Shown piece by piece: positions 45,401 through 59,500 of a stretch of 64,000 bases of DNA. The notes below the pieces were generated by a model. It was not told the origin of the DNA. It worked only from the letters and a program-made list of their open reading frames with translations, and did not search any database. Each line of letters begins with the position of its first letter. The first letter of the stretch is position 1. The DNA is taken from contig NC_088776.1 of assembly GCF_954871325.1 (NCBI RefSeq), positions 51,664,569 to 51,728,568 on the forward strand. The letters are read 5' to 3'. A program made the position numbers and the translations under genes. Source of the stretch: Gordionus sp. m RMFG-2023 (taxonomy: Eukaryota; Nematomorpha; Gordioida; Chordodea; Parachordodidae).

Positions 45401-47508
45401 TTTTGGGTTTGATAGCATATACAAAAAAAAACTTCTAAATTTTTTATTCAATATATAGTTTTCTCACATCAAATATAAAATAAAATAAAACAATATTATA
45501 TTATATAAAAACCGAGGTGGGACTACAAGGAAAATCTATTTTAAAAATAAATTTTATATAAGATATGATATGATATTCATTTCATTCTACTAGATTTGAT
45601 GAGCTATTTATTATCCAATATCTGATTTTTAAAAATATTATTTTGTAAGATTGATAAGAAATAAATATATATTATTACTTTTTAAACTTGTTGTGTTCTT
45701 AACTAGTTTATAATAGTTATTATGTCTTTGTTCTAGTGATATGTTTTTATATTATCATTTATATTTTTGTTTTCTTTGTTCAATTAGAAGTGATGTGTTT
45801 TTCTCATTATCATGTATATCTTTTTTTCTTTGTTCACGTATACCAAGCTTGTTTTGATTTTATCCTCAAAACTGGTTCTAGCCAGTTTTCGAGATGGGCC
45901 TGGATTTATTAACATTCTTTTTTATTATTATTTAATTTATCTATATAAAGACCACGAAAAATGAAATTTGTTAGGTGATTTTTTTTTATGAATGATTTTA
46001 TTTTATGAATGATTTTTTTAATTTCTTTTTTTGTAACTATTAAAATAAATTTGTTTTACCTTAATTACACTACGTTGTCCGCGTGATACCTTGACTAAAA
46101 CTTTATCCTAACACGATCCCCAGGATCCCATCATCGACCATCCCGAACCCCCGAACACGGATAGTGTTCTCCCCACTCTGACGGTGGGACCCGTCGGTCA
46201 AAATTCAACAAAACCTTTCCGACTATATTTGATAAATGAAAAACTTGTTGCTTCTCATGAACAATGTTTCTCACATTTTCTGAACTAATATTAGATGTTC
46301 TTAGAATTATTCCTGCATTTTATTTTGGGCTACAATATTATACTCCTCTATCAGACCCAGTTTTATTTAGTTCCTATAATATAAAAATTTTATTCATGAG
46401 AATATATATAAATTACTTCAGTTTGTGTGAATTCTTTAGATTGTATTAAAAATATATAAGATTACCTTTGTTTAAATGATTGAATTAAAAATATCTGGAA
46501 AAAATAATTTTGAATCGTAAACAGTTAAAAATTTTTTATAAATTATATGAACCAAATATGTGCTTAATATTTCTCAATAATATGAGCTTTTGTCTAATTC
46601 CATGCACTATGCTTATATGTATCTGGTTTTATATTATGAAATTAATAAATAATTATTTTTAAATTTAAACTATTAAAAAATATTATTTATATTCCTAAAT
46701 TTACTTAAGAAAATTATGATTATTCTTAAATGCTAATTTTAATTTTAATAAAATATAATTAAATAAATTTATAAATAAAATTTTAGAAATATTATATAAA
46801 TTTTTCTAATTATTCATATTGTAGAAAAATCATATTAATTTACTTATCCATATTCCTAAATCAGTTTTAAATAATTATAAATATTGCTAAATCTAAAATT
46901 TATAAATAATTAATATTAATCCCTAAATTTAAACTCTTAGGAATAATTAATATTTTAAGTTTATAAATCTTAATTATATAAAAATTATAAATAATATATA
47001 AATAAATAATTTTATTAAAAATATTATGTAAATGTTACATATATTTTTATAATTACATAAATTATAGAAACAAATTAAAATATTTAGCTGAGATATATTC
47101 CAAATCTCAAAAAATAGACAAATCATAAATGCAAACAAATTCTTTTATTAAGAAAAATTAAAATACTTTTTTTTCCTAAAAACATAAAATATGTAATGAT
47201 TGCATTTAAAATTAAATATATATAAGTATAATGTAATACCACTCCGAAACTCTATAAACTATTTTTATTGTATACCAAACATCACCTGATAAAATCTAAA
47301 AGAACAAGAGAATAATATTGTTTTCCATCTTTTTTTATGCGAAAATCAATTATTAAAATGTCCATAAATATCAATTATATATCAACAGATACAACATTTA
47401 AGCTTGATTTCCATTTTTGACGATGAAGTTTGTGAAGATTTTCGAAATTTATCCTGTTTACCTTTTGCATAACATTTAAATAATCTCAACAACCATCCAT
47501 CCTACCAT

Positions 47509-50500
47509 ATGTTATTAAAAAAACATTTTTTTCATCTGTATAAAAAACCAAAAAGGTTTTGCAAAACACATACCTTCCATTTTCAAAATTATTATGACGT
47601 TATAATAGTCGGTGGAGGACATGCTGGATGCGAGGCGGCCAGTGCTACAGCTAGGATGGGATCCAAAACTTTACTAATAACCCAAAAAATTAAAACAATA
47701 GGTAAAATTTTATATCTTAATTATATATAATAAATTAAAATTTTACCAGGAGAAATGTCCTGTAACCCTTCGTTTGGGGGTATTGGTAAAGGTCAATTAA
47801 TGAGAGAAATTGATGCTTTAGGTGGACTTTGTTCTCATATATGTGATAAATCAGGTGTTCAATATAAAGTTCTCAATACAAATAAAGGTCCAGCAGTTTG
47901 GGTATTTGATATTCATATTATACATATATTTTTTAATTTTAAAGGGTCTCAGAGCACAAATAGATAGAAAACTTTATAAAATGCATATGCAAAATGAGTT
48001 ATTTAATAAAACTCCCAATATAAGCATTTTAGAAGAAAGTGTTGAAGATTTATTGATCAATGAAAATGAAACTGAAAAGATATGTGAAGGTGTAATATTA
48101 TCAAATCATCAAATTATAAATAGTAAAGCTGTTATAATTACTACAGGTTTAAAATAAATAAAAATTGTGTGTTGTTTTATTTAGTAATTTCTTGTCCTAG
48201 CTTATTAGTTACCCATTTACTGAACTGATTAATTCATTTGCCTAACCATTTTAGATGAATTTCAGATTTTAATTTAAAAAAATTATTTGTGTTTATTCTG
48301 AATTCTCTAAAATTTTTAAGTTGCTTAACCTTATTATAAAAGAATCAAATTAATAGAGAATGAATCAAGGATATACATAAAAAATTTCAGGTAGGGACTG
48401 AATTTTTAAAATTGAATTTTTTTTATAATTGTATATTAGCATAATATTAATATTTTTTATTATGAAATAAACAAATATTTTACAGAATGGTAGTATATTA
48501 ATGAATTGTACATTTTTATTTCAAAAACAAACCTTTCCCTATTTTAATTGTTTCTTAAAAAAGAATATCTAATGGAAATAGAGGAATATCATTGTATCTA
48601 TTTTTGGCTAGCCATGTGCACATTTAAATAACGACTAAAAATATTACAAGCATAATCTCTTGCAAATTCAAATCGCCCATTTGTGGAGCCATTGAAATGC
48701 AAATAAAAATTATAAATAATATTACAATTTACAATTGAAAATTACTATCCTGATAGATGAATCTACTACTTTGTCAAATAAACCTGCCTTGGTTATTTAT
48801 GTCAAATCCTAGGTGCCCACTTATACTGAACATATTTTTAAACTTCTAGACTAGACTGAACTGGAAGCCCTTACTGGATCCTCTTATATCCGCTGCATTT
48901 TTTGAAAATTTTTGGCAAAAAATTGGATTTTTTGTTAGCATTGCACCAGTGTCACGACTGGGAATAAATTTGATGTAACAAAATCTTTGCACACTTCCAG
49001 TGGCGTAGCTAAGAATTTTCCTTAGAGGGGGTCCATACATATAAAATCCTGGGGGCTTCGCCCCCAGACCCCCTGCCCCCAGACCCCCTTTAACGGGCCT
49101 TCGGCCCTTTTGCCCAGCCTTCGGCCGGGTTTATCTCATAACCACATCTTCGACAATATATATAAATATTTTTAAATGCATGAATAATGTTATTATAATT
49201 TAGTAGATAATGTTATTATAATTTAGTAGATAATGTTATTATAATTTAGTAGATAATGTTATTATAATATTAGTAGATAATGTTATTATAATTTAGTAGA
49301 TTATTCTCAATGACTTTATAATAATACTACCCAGAATAAATTCATTAGTAATATAATATCCTTTCACAAACATCAAAACCAGAAAAATATAAATATTAAT
49401 GGTATTTATTTGATACAAAGTCACTTTTAAGTCTTTTGAACGTATAATCTATAAAAAAAATTTGCTCTGGGAGGGGTCCAAACCCGAAAACTACCCCCGT
49501 AGCTACGCCACTGCACACTTCACTTTGTCCAGCGATCATATCCTGTCATTGTTTAAATCACCGTTTAGAAGTCATATGTAATAAAAAGTGATAAAAACAT
49601 TTATTACTTCAAAGCCTTTATTGACGCAATATATAGTTTATATAGCCAGTCTAACATAAATCAAAAAGCTTAGGATCAAGTAGTATGTGAATTGGGCATT
49701 CAGTTTATGAAAATTGGAAGGGTACTTGATATACGATGGTTTTATCACTCTTCATGCTGTTAAGGCAGTTTGGAATAACTGAGACGCTGTATCATAAATT
49801 CAGAATATTTTAGCAACAGTGTAAAGTAGAAAGCGGAGAATTCTTATCAGATCTCGCCTTGATGTATGATGTTTTATATGAATTATACAATATATCTTTA
49901 AAGCTTCAGAAAAGAACAATCAGTTTACCTAACGCTGAAAAATCAATAAACGAACGATTCATGTTCTAAAATCGTTTATGGATATGCCTGGTAGGAATAT
50001 TTTGTTGCTAAGAATTAGGTTATTTCCATTTTTTTTGTCAAAAATGACTTTTACATTAATCGATATTTTATAATTATAGTTCTATTTACATAAACCAAAA
50101 TATTTATAAAATTGCTTTCCTGTAAAATTACAATAAGTGGGGATTGAATAATCTAATTCTCGATTTCTAAAGGAGAACATATTAAAATATCCCAAAAAGC
50201 TAATAGAAAATAAAAGGTTCTTTGGTATTAACGAAAATAAATTCATTACTACCTTAATAGACAATATGCAAAATATAAGTTAATGGAGGCTAATTCCCGA
50301 TAATTTTAGTAATTAAAGAAACTAAATTAAATTATACGATTTTAGCTATCTTATCTAGTATGGAATATTTAGAAATAGATAACAGGCTTGCAAACCCTCT
50401 TCATTATAGGGAAGAGCAAATTAATCAAATTTGTTTCCTACTTAAGCTCGATGTAGATCTCGCCATAAATGGGATGAAAGAATATTATATGCCTCCGTGA

Positions 50501-53500
50501 TTTGAAAGATTTTAAAAATTGTATTACCATATATTACTGCTGCTAAATGTGAGCGCAGCTTTTACCTTATGAAGGTCATTATGCCTGATTTGCTTGCAAG
50601 TCTTATGATAAAACATCCTTCCAGTTTAATGATGAAAAATGTTAACGGGCGTCCTCTCAGTCAGTGGAATTCTTCTCCATATGGTGTATAAAATACATGC
50701 GATTCTGAAATTTAGGTCGCGCAAATAAGTTACTAATTTTATTCGTGTAACTTGGGCATGCACGTTTAATAATATTAATGTCTAAATTAGTAACAGTCTA
50801 GTTAGGACGCGAGATATCATTATTAATTAGAAAAAAATAGATGCTAGATGTCTGCAGGCAGATATTTGGCTCATCCACCCATACTACAAGATGGGAGTGG
50901 ACGAGCTTAAAAAATTTGAACATTAGATGGGTGAGTGGGAGGCTAAAAAATGGCTGACAGGCAAGCGAATTAGCCATATTTTTTTTAGGCTAAATGATCA
51001 GAGCGTACTTATTTTTTTTAAAATAGGTGTGCGGGCGGGTAAATTTTAAAAAAATTATGGGAGGCGAGCGTGTCAAAAATTTAAAAAACAGGGTAGGCGT
51101 TCGGATTAAGAATCCGCCCAGACCTCGTAAATACTATATAATATTATTTTTTTAAAGTCTAGATATAAATATAATATTTGTTTTTTTTTCTTATCTACTA
51201 AACTGGACATGTGAAAAGGAACATTTTTAGGTGGTCAAATAAACATAGGCTTGACCACATTTCCGGCTGGGAGATTAAATAGCAGTGACCGGCACAATAC
51301 CGAAATACACAATCCTGAAAATATTGAATCAGCCAGCGAATTGAGACGCACGTTTAAAAGGCTCGGGTTTAAACTGGGAAGGCTCAAGACAGGCACTCCA
51401 CCCAGACTTTTAAAGTCATCTATCAATTATGATCACCCATCACTTCAAAGTAATATGGGTGACAATATTCCTCATCCCTTTTCTTTCATGAACTCCGACG
51501 TGTGGATTAAGGTAGATTTTTTTAAAAATCTTCTTTCCTTTTTTACCAATTTCTTTTTTTTCTCCACGTTTTTTAAACAGGTACCCCTACTAATTTTAAT
51601 TTCGGACTTAATTAACTCAAAAAGTTGCTTTTAGAATTTTTATTTTCCCTATTAATATTAACATTTTTAAAATTACCATCGTGATTGAAATTAAAATATA
51701 AAAATTTTCGAATATGTATTATCAAATAATATTGATTATGTTCAAGTCTGATTTTTGTTGTTATTTCCAATATTAAGGTACATCTGTCTAACTCAGCATT
51801 CACAGTTAGGGCGAATTCGAGGTGAAGTATGCAAAAATAAAGCATATTTTGATAATTTGCCGCGAATTCACGCTAACTATAAATTCAGGAAGATGTTTTT
51901 CATTTTTTTAACCATAGAATTTTTAGAAGTAAAAATAAACTATGAGGCCGTTTCCTGATCTATAATATTTTTAAACAATCATCTGTTTATTTCTAACCAA
52001 TCAGCTGTTTATTTCTAAAAAAATTATTTTTAAACACTTATCTATTTATTTCTAAACATTCGTTTGTTTAGCTATTTATTTATATAGCTTCCTCTAAATA
52101 GCCTAAAAAGAATATAGGTAAACGGTAAATCAGCGAAAATAATATGTTAATCTGTACCGAAAAAAAAACAACCAAAAATAGTGGTGGTATAGGTTAAAAT
52201 CTGTTTAACCTGGTCTGAACAGAAAAAGCTTCAAAAATAAGACGAACCAGGACACTGCCTGAAAGCGTTTTTTTTTCATCTTTCGATTTTAATACTTCGA
52301 ATTTGAATTAGCGATAAGGATAAAACCTTAATTAAAATTATTAATCTTTAAAAAAAAATAATAGGAGCATTTAAAAAAAAAATTGTATGTTATGTAATAG
52401 TAGTGATGTAAAATCGCTTTATTTGAGCCGATCTTTAAAACTAACCTCCATATTTTAGCCAGAATAATATTGCCTAAGACTCGAGAATTTCGCTAATAGA
52501 TGTCCAAACCTTTGTGCCACTATGAGCAAAATCTTTGGCTTGCGTAATATATTTCTGAGCCGTTTTAAAAATCGGCCTAAAATGAAGTCATTTTGCATCA
52601 TTATGTAAAAAGAACCAAAAAAAAGTATTAAAAAAGAATACATATATTTTAATTCCCAATCTTTGCAATTTATTTTTTTAGCCAGAAAATCAACTTTTAT
52701 GTCACCTAACGTCGACGAACGCAAAAGTTCACGAAATTATAATGCAAAACATGCATTTAAATAGACACGTGAGAGAAGAAACCAAAGGGCCTAGGTATAA
52801 TTCGCGATAATTACTTTTAAACTTCTTTTCTTCCTTTTTTTTTGACTTCTTTCGGGTCCCAATAATTTTTTTATAATTTAAATCATTTCCCGCTTATAAC
52901 ATTTTAAATATGATCTGTCAATACCACTAGGTTTGCTCTCAAAATTTGTTTTTTTTAAAGGTTTACAAAATTTAAATAATTTTTAAAATCTAAATTGTCA
53001 AATTTTTGATACTTACATAAAATATTATGTTTTGGTCATTTTTTTTCGATTGGAATAAAGCGTATTTTTTTTTAGTTTCATTAAAGTTTTGAAATATTTT
53101 GTTATAAAAGTTTTGGGGACATGACCTTATATTATATAAAACATTTGATAAATCTTTAGAAAAATTAAGTTTAGAGGAAAGAGAACCTTTCTTTATCCTC
53201 AAAATCATATATGGCTGTTTCCAAAACTTGTTTCAAAATTATAAGAAACGTATTTAAAACTATAAAATTTTTAAAAAAATATGTTTTGTTCATATTTTTA
53301 TAATATATATATATGCCTTATTTAGTGTTTTTCGATAATTTTTTTATAATATGATGTTTTAGGTCAAGCCTAATATTATTTAAGTTAAATTGGGTTTTTG
53401 ATAATAGTTAAAAAAAATTGAAAAAGAATTAATAAAAAGAAGATCTTAGAGGAGATTATTAATCGTCCATAAAATAACAACAAAATTAACTTATAATGGA

Positions 53501-56500
53501 TTATTTTAAACTTTTATCAATAAAACCATAGATATTGCCCATCAATAGAATCTAAAATTTTGCGTTTTAATTCGGCTTCTCACCCTATTTGGCTGGAACC
53601 AGAGGGTTTTGATAGTCCGCTTATATATCCACAAGGTTTAATGACATACATTTTTTTGACTAATATAATAACTTTCAATATTGGTACAGAAATTAATCAG
53701 CTATTTTAATTTTAAATATCGAATCTGCAAATTTAAAAATAGTCGATTGCCTATATTTTACAAGAAATGAATGAATGATCTGGCTAATACGATATTTAAA
53801 AATCGGCACATCTTCACTAGTAAATATCAAAAGTATTTTTTTTAATATTTTGGTTATTAATTCTTTCCTAGGCATGTCTTGCACGCTCCCAGAAGATGTC
53901 CAAGTTCGCGTTTTCCAACAAATCCCTGGTTTGGAGAAGGTTATCTTTGCCAAGCCGGGTTACGGGGTAGAATACGATTATATAGATCCGATAGGTCAAT
54001 TAGATCTTAACTTGCAAACTCGGCTTGTTAAATCTCTCTTTTTGGCGGGACAGATCAATGGGACAACTGGTTACGAGGAAGCGGCATCCCAGGTTTTCAC
54101 ACCGCTTATAAATGGGGCCTAGCTACATTGATTTAGTTAATTTTAGGGCTTATTACTTTTATTTTAATATTCACTGATATTAAAAAGATAAATGCATAAA
54201 AAAATAATGGTGCCGATGTATATTAATTGAACACTATAATGGCATCATTAATAAAAATGTCGATTTCGACGCACTTAGTGTCAATGTACGTTAGTCTATG
54301 CAAATTAATTTTTTTCTTTTCATGACAATTTAGATTAATTTCCAGCCATTTCGTTATATTTATTAATTTTTTAAGAGTTAAGATTTAAATAACAACTTTA
54401 AAAAAATATAATTTTTTTTAAAACAAGGGTATTATGGCAGGTATCAACGCTTCTATTCATTGTAAACTACTTCAATCCAAATCTCCCACAGATGACGTCA
54501 CACATCATGAAAATGTCGATAAATTAGACTATTGGAGTATGGCAAGAACAGATGGCTATATAGGAGTTTTGATAAATGATTTGGTGACACTAGGAGCCCC
54601 TGAGCCATACAGAATGTTTACCACGAGAGTTGAATATAGGATGTTACTCAGACCGGATAATGCCGATGCGCGATTAACAGCCAAAGGTTTGCTTTAAATT
54701 TAAATAGCTGAGAAATTTTTAAATTATAATTTATATAAAGTAATATATAATGTTAATCGGGCTGGATAATGCGGATACTCAAATAATTGATAAATATTAG
54801 GGGAGAATGAAGAAAGGAGATGGGAGAGGGAGGGGTTGTAGATATTGTATAATGATTGCTTAAATCGGGATATTCGTTGGCTTGCAAAAGGGTATCATTT
54901 GGGCTGCGTTAGTCAAGATCGGATGAAACGATTCCAATTCATTCAATCAGAATTAGAAGAAGCTAAACAACGCTTAAAATCTGACATAATATCTCCTCAG
55001 GATGCTAATTCTTTTTTAGCTTCCATTTCAAATGAAGACTATGGGAAAATGCGTAAACCTAGAAGGTTTCAAACATTACATTATAATTTTTTAGCATTTA
55101 ACTTCATATTGTTTTGGTAAATGTATTTTCTTATGCCACCGATCAAATCTTGATTATAAAAAACCAAAAAAAAATATATTTAAGATAGTCTCGGACCATA
55201 TATAATTTATAACTTAAAATAAAAAGAGATCAGAATTTAGAAAAATATTAAAATCGGCAAATATTTGCGAAATTTTTCATACCAACTAAACGAAACTGCA
55301 TGATTTTATAACTCATTTAACCGAATTAAAGATTATTTTGTATTAGATATAGCATAATTTTTTAATTGAACAATGTGTATCATCGTTAAAATATATAGCA
55401 TTATTTATATATGACTAAAAACATTGATAAGTTATCTTACAACTAGTCGCACAATGATATCCTCAATATACTATATCATGATCCGTTAAAGTCTTGAAAA
55501 AAAATATTTAAAGAATTAAACGTGCTTACGAAAAAAATATAACAGATAAAGAAAAATTACCGTTAAAAAGGTAATATTAACGATTCGGTCACTATATACA
55601 AAATTTAAATAAATAGGTTTTGATAAAGGGTATAATTTTTAAGTATATATTATCTCCAATCAATTTTAGAGGCCTGAAGGCACTCCCTCTCCCCGGAATG
55701 TTCCGCCGTATCCTGGGGTTTGAAATTACAAACCTTTGCCAGGTCTATAAATATCTTTTCGGGGCGATTTTTTTAAAAAGAAATTTAAATTATATTAACT
55801 AAAATCAAACGGAAAATCGTATAAATCAACTAAAATCACGTGGAAAATCTTATAATTCATATTTTTTTTAAACATTTTTTTACTGTTTTTCAGTTTCTCA
55901 TTGAAACAATTATATAATAGGCCAAAATTAATCAGAATAACAAAAATTTTAAAAATTCTGGGGCCGGTCCTTATAATAAAAATTTTAATCGGGCCGAGCT
56001 TAAAATTTTGACATTTACAGGTCTGATTTATATACTATTTATCATTATCAAACATCATTTACCCGAAGTTTTTTTGACTTGCTATCAGCTCGAGAGGTTA
56101 CATTGCAAAATTTGTCAAGATATTTTCCCGAGAAAGGCTATCAAAAGTTTATTCGAGAACCACTAAACATTAACACCGTTGCAGTGAGATGCAAAATAGA
56201 AGGTAATTTTTTTTTAAGTTTCGGATTTTAAAAATTAAGGATGTTACTTTATAAAAAACTTTATATTTAAAGCCTTCCAGTGGCTAATGCAATGATGTAA
56301 ATATATACTACTATTGGCTATTCGTTAATTAAAAGTGTCCATACATAGGAGTGAACTGTAGCGCCATTTTGTGGTTTGCGCTTCCAACAATTGTCTTTAC
56401 TTATTAATATATGAATGCACATTAATACATTTAATCGACGTGCTACAAATTAGCGCTACAGCTGACTCCTATGTATGGACATTTTTAATGCATTTTATGA

Positions 56501-59500
56501 ATGAATCATCAATGTGATAAGCTAATGTCACGAAAAAGATACACTGAGATTATAATGTAAGTTTTACATTTTTAGGAATATTACATTGAGATTATTGAAT
56601 GGTAGTTTTTTGGAATATTAATTATTTTATTTGGCATCAACCATATGCTTAAAAAATATTTTTCTTCTTTACGAAAGCTACCTACGACCGATTTTTGAAA
56701 GAAGAACACGAGGATATAATGGCCTTGAAACGAGACGAAAATATTATTTTCTCTCCGAACATAGATTATGAAGAGTAAGGAGAATTATATAGATATTTTA
56801 ATAAATAAATTATAGATAGTATTAAATATGATTATTGTCTACGGAACACCATTTCGGTAAATAGTTCCATGCTATAATGATATTTTTAAATTGGTCAAGT
56901 GTTGGTATATACTCGATATAAGCGAAGACCTGACTTTGGCTAGTGTTTTGCTTTTTTAAAATATAATGCTAAATTTCACAATTTTTTTAAAATTCGTTTT
57001 AAGATATATGTCAGGGGCGTCGCTAGCCTTTACAATCTCAGGGGGCTCAACTAAAAAATAATTATGGGCGGCTTCGCCCCCCAGGGGTTTATATTAATTT
57101 ATTATACTTTTTTAAATTTGCTAACTCTCAACAATTATTCTGAATTTCATATTTTGTCGTTTATTATATTATGGAAAAATTAACTTAAACAATATGAGAA
57201 ATTTCTAAAAATAATATTTTTTAATACAAAATCTATTTATTACAGTAAAAAATATTTTCGATTGCTGATATAAAAAATTGCATCTAAAGAATTACAAGTG
57301 ATAAAAAAGGTTAATTAATTCATACAAATGCCTCAATTGATAATGGTTTTTAAAACAATATAAGGCAATATAATTCTTAGCAACTTACATTGACATGAAA
57401 CTATCTGTTACCATTTTAGACAAAGTTTTATAGAATGGACTAATAAAGCAAAATTTATAGACCTAAACCAAATCAACAATTCTTGAAGAAGAGAATATAA
57501 ACGACCAATCCAAATCATAAAACTATATGGTGGTTAGAGCTTTCTTTTAGGTGACATGATAAGAGCTAGATAAGTAAGCGAAAAAATTATTGTGAGATAT
57601 TAAATTTCTAAAAGATTATCTTCCATTTTAAATGATATTTAAACGACTACACATTGACCATGATTATCTAAAATATGTTATCATATGCTTTCAGCAGCTG
57701 TAGTAATAATCTTAAATTACATAGAAACGCAAATAATTTATGCTGGTTAATTTGCAGTAATAGCCATGACACTCACGATGTAAACTAATATCAGAATTTA
57801 ATATGTTGGATATTGATAAAATAAAAACACTAAAAATCTTTGGAAGAAATAATTATGCAAATATATTGAAGCCTGGAGTTATTTACTCGGCAAGGATGCC
57901 ATATTAGAAATGAAATATTTTCTAACTATAAAATAAGGACCAGAATGATATGATGAAACAATTAAGATTTTATATATTGTTGCACCACCTCTAATTGGTA
58001 TATTATATCTTAAAATAATAGTAGTTTGTAATAATATCAAAAATATATAAAAATTTAACTCAAAACTGTTTTTCTAAAAAGAAAAAAATTACTTTCCTAA
58101 AAACACGTAAAAAAAGAAAAAAAAATATCAAATTTATTACATCTATTGTAGAATGAATAATAAAATGTTTAATTATTAAAATTATTTATAATTAAATAGA
58201 TGGCGTTAAATACTTAAATGCAAATTGTTACTATATTTATTATCAAAAGTATTTATATAAAATTCATTATAATATTAACTGTAATATATTATATAACTGT
58301 TAAAAGTGGATTTTATCTAATATTTTATAAACAACTGTATATAATAGAGCATTATAAACTATATGTCTAATTACTTACTTTTTATAAAGAAATCTCTTAT
58401 ACTTATTTGGACCTTGAAAATATTTTTAGGAATAGGTATGATAATAAAATTTAAAAATAAATATAGTTGATTAGTCATTTTAAACTCAGCAATTACAATA
58501 TTAAATTTTTTAGTTTTCAATTATAAATGATTATAATTATATAATTAGGGTTATATAATAATATAAATAATAATAGTCAATTAAGCTTCAACTGTTAATG
58601 TTAAATTAATATTTAGTGAGTGATATTCTATTATTAACACAAAATTTGATTGCAAGCTGACATAGTGAAAATATAATTTATATGTATTCTAATCTAATAT
58701 TTAAAATAGTATTCATTTAATAAATATTTAGACAGTTTTATTAATTTTTAAATAATAAAATTAAATCAATATATTACTTAATAGAATTATAAAAGAAATC
58801 GCAATAAAATTTATTTTTAATTCAAAAGGTTAAGATTCCATTAAAAAAATTTTTTTGCTTCAGGGGGCCATTCAAATTTTTCAAGGAACTCGAGCCCCTG
58901 CCCCCCCCCCTAGTGACGCCACTAACATATGTCTTTTATAATCTGCTTGATTTCCTTATATTGAAGTGATTTGTTCTTTTTAAATCTTCAACATATTTTA
59001 TATTTAAGTTCTAAAATTTGTATTCTTTGAAACATTTACATAACTTTTACTTTATCCATTAACTTTAATGAATGATTTTTTATTATTTCTTTTTTTATAA
59101 CATATGACTTTTGTTTTTATAATATAATCCATTAACTTAAAAATATAACTTTATTATAAATGATTTTTTTATTAAAATAGATAATAGATAAACAATTTAG
59201 AATGTTATGTATAGCTTAATATAATATAAAATAGGAAAAATGATCTGATAACCAATAATAAAATATCATTTGGAATGAATTGTAATACTTGTAATAAATT
59301 CCTTTTCACATTTTTCTTTACTACATATAATACATATATGGGGTAGGGTTAGCTTCAATAAAAATAGTGTATATGTCGTAATAGTATATGGAATTCATTA
59401 TTTAAAATCATTTACTGAGAGCAATTTTTAAATCTTAAGAATCTGATTTTACTTTGAGAGCATTTTAACATGTACAGACAGAGTACTTGAATTTCAGCCA

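Larger units (their letters stand above)
44089..47508. other. Spacer upstream of MTO1
   Basis: Contains about three degenerate ~50-bp tandem units at 44120-44280 (core CAGTAACCATTTTCCCAATGTC), a fold-back MITE, and the second copy of the dispersed direct repeat. A GC-richer stretch at 46070-46220 follows an AT-rich TATA-bearing region. It might be the border of an old retroelement, but nothing decisive is seen. The last kilobase before the MTO1 start is plain AT-rich DNA. Confidence 0.5.

Noticed and set aside
46070-46220. Possible retroelement border (TATA-like region followed by GC-rich stretch)
   Set aside because: No paired terminal repeat or recognisable coding domain was found next to it.
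51591-51634. Candidate MTO1 exon starting with VP after an AAACAG acceptor
   Set aside because: It does not continue with the family sequence. The true exon 5 is 52682-52794, which fits in phase and sequence.
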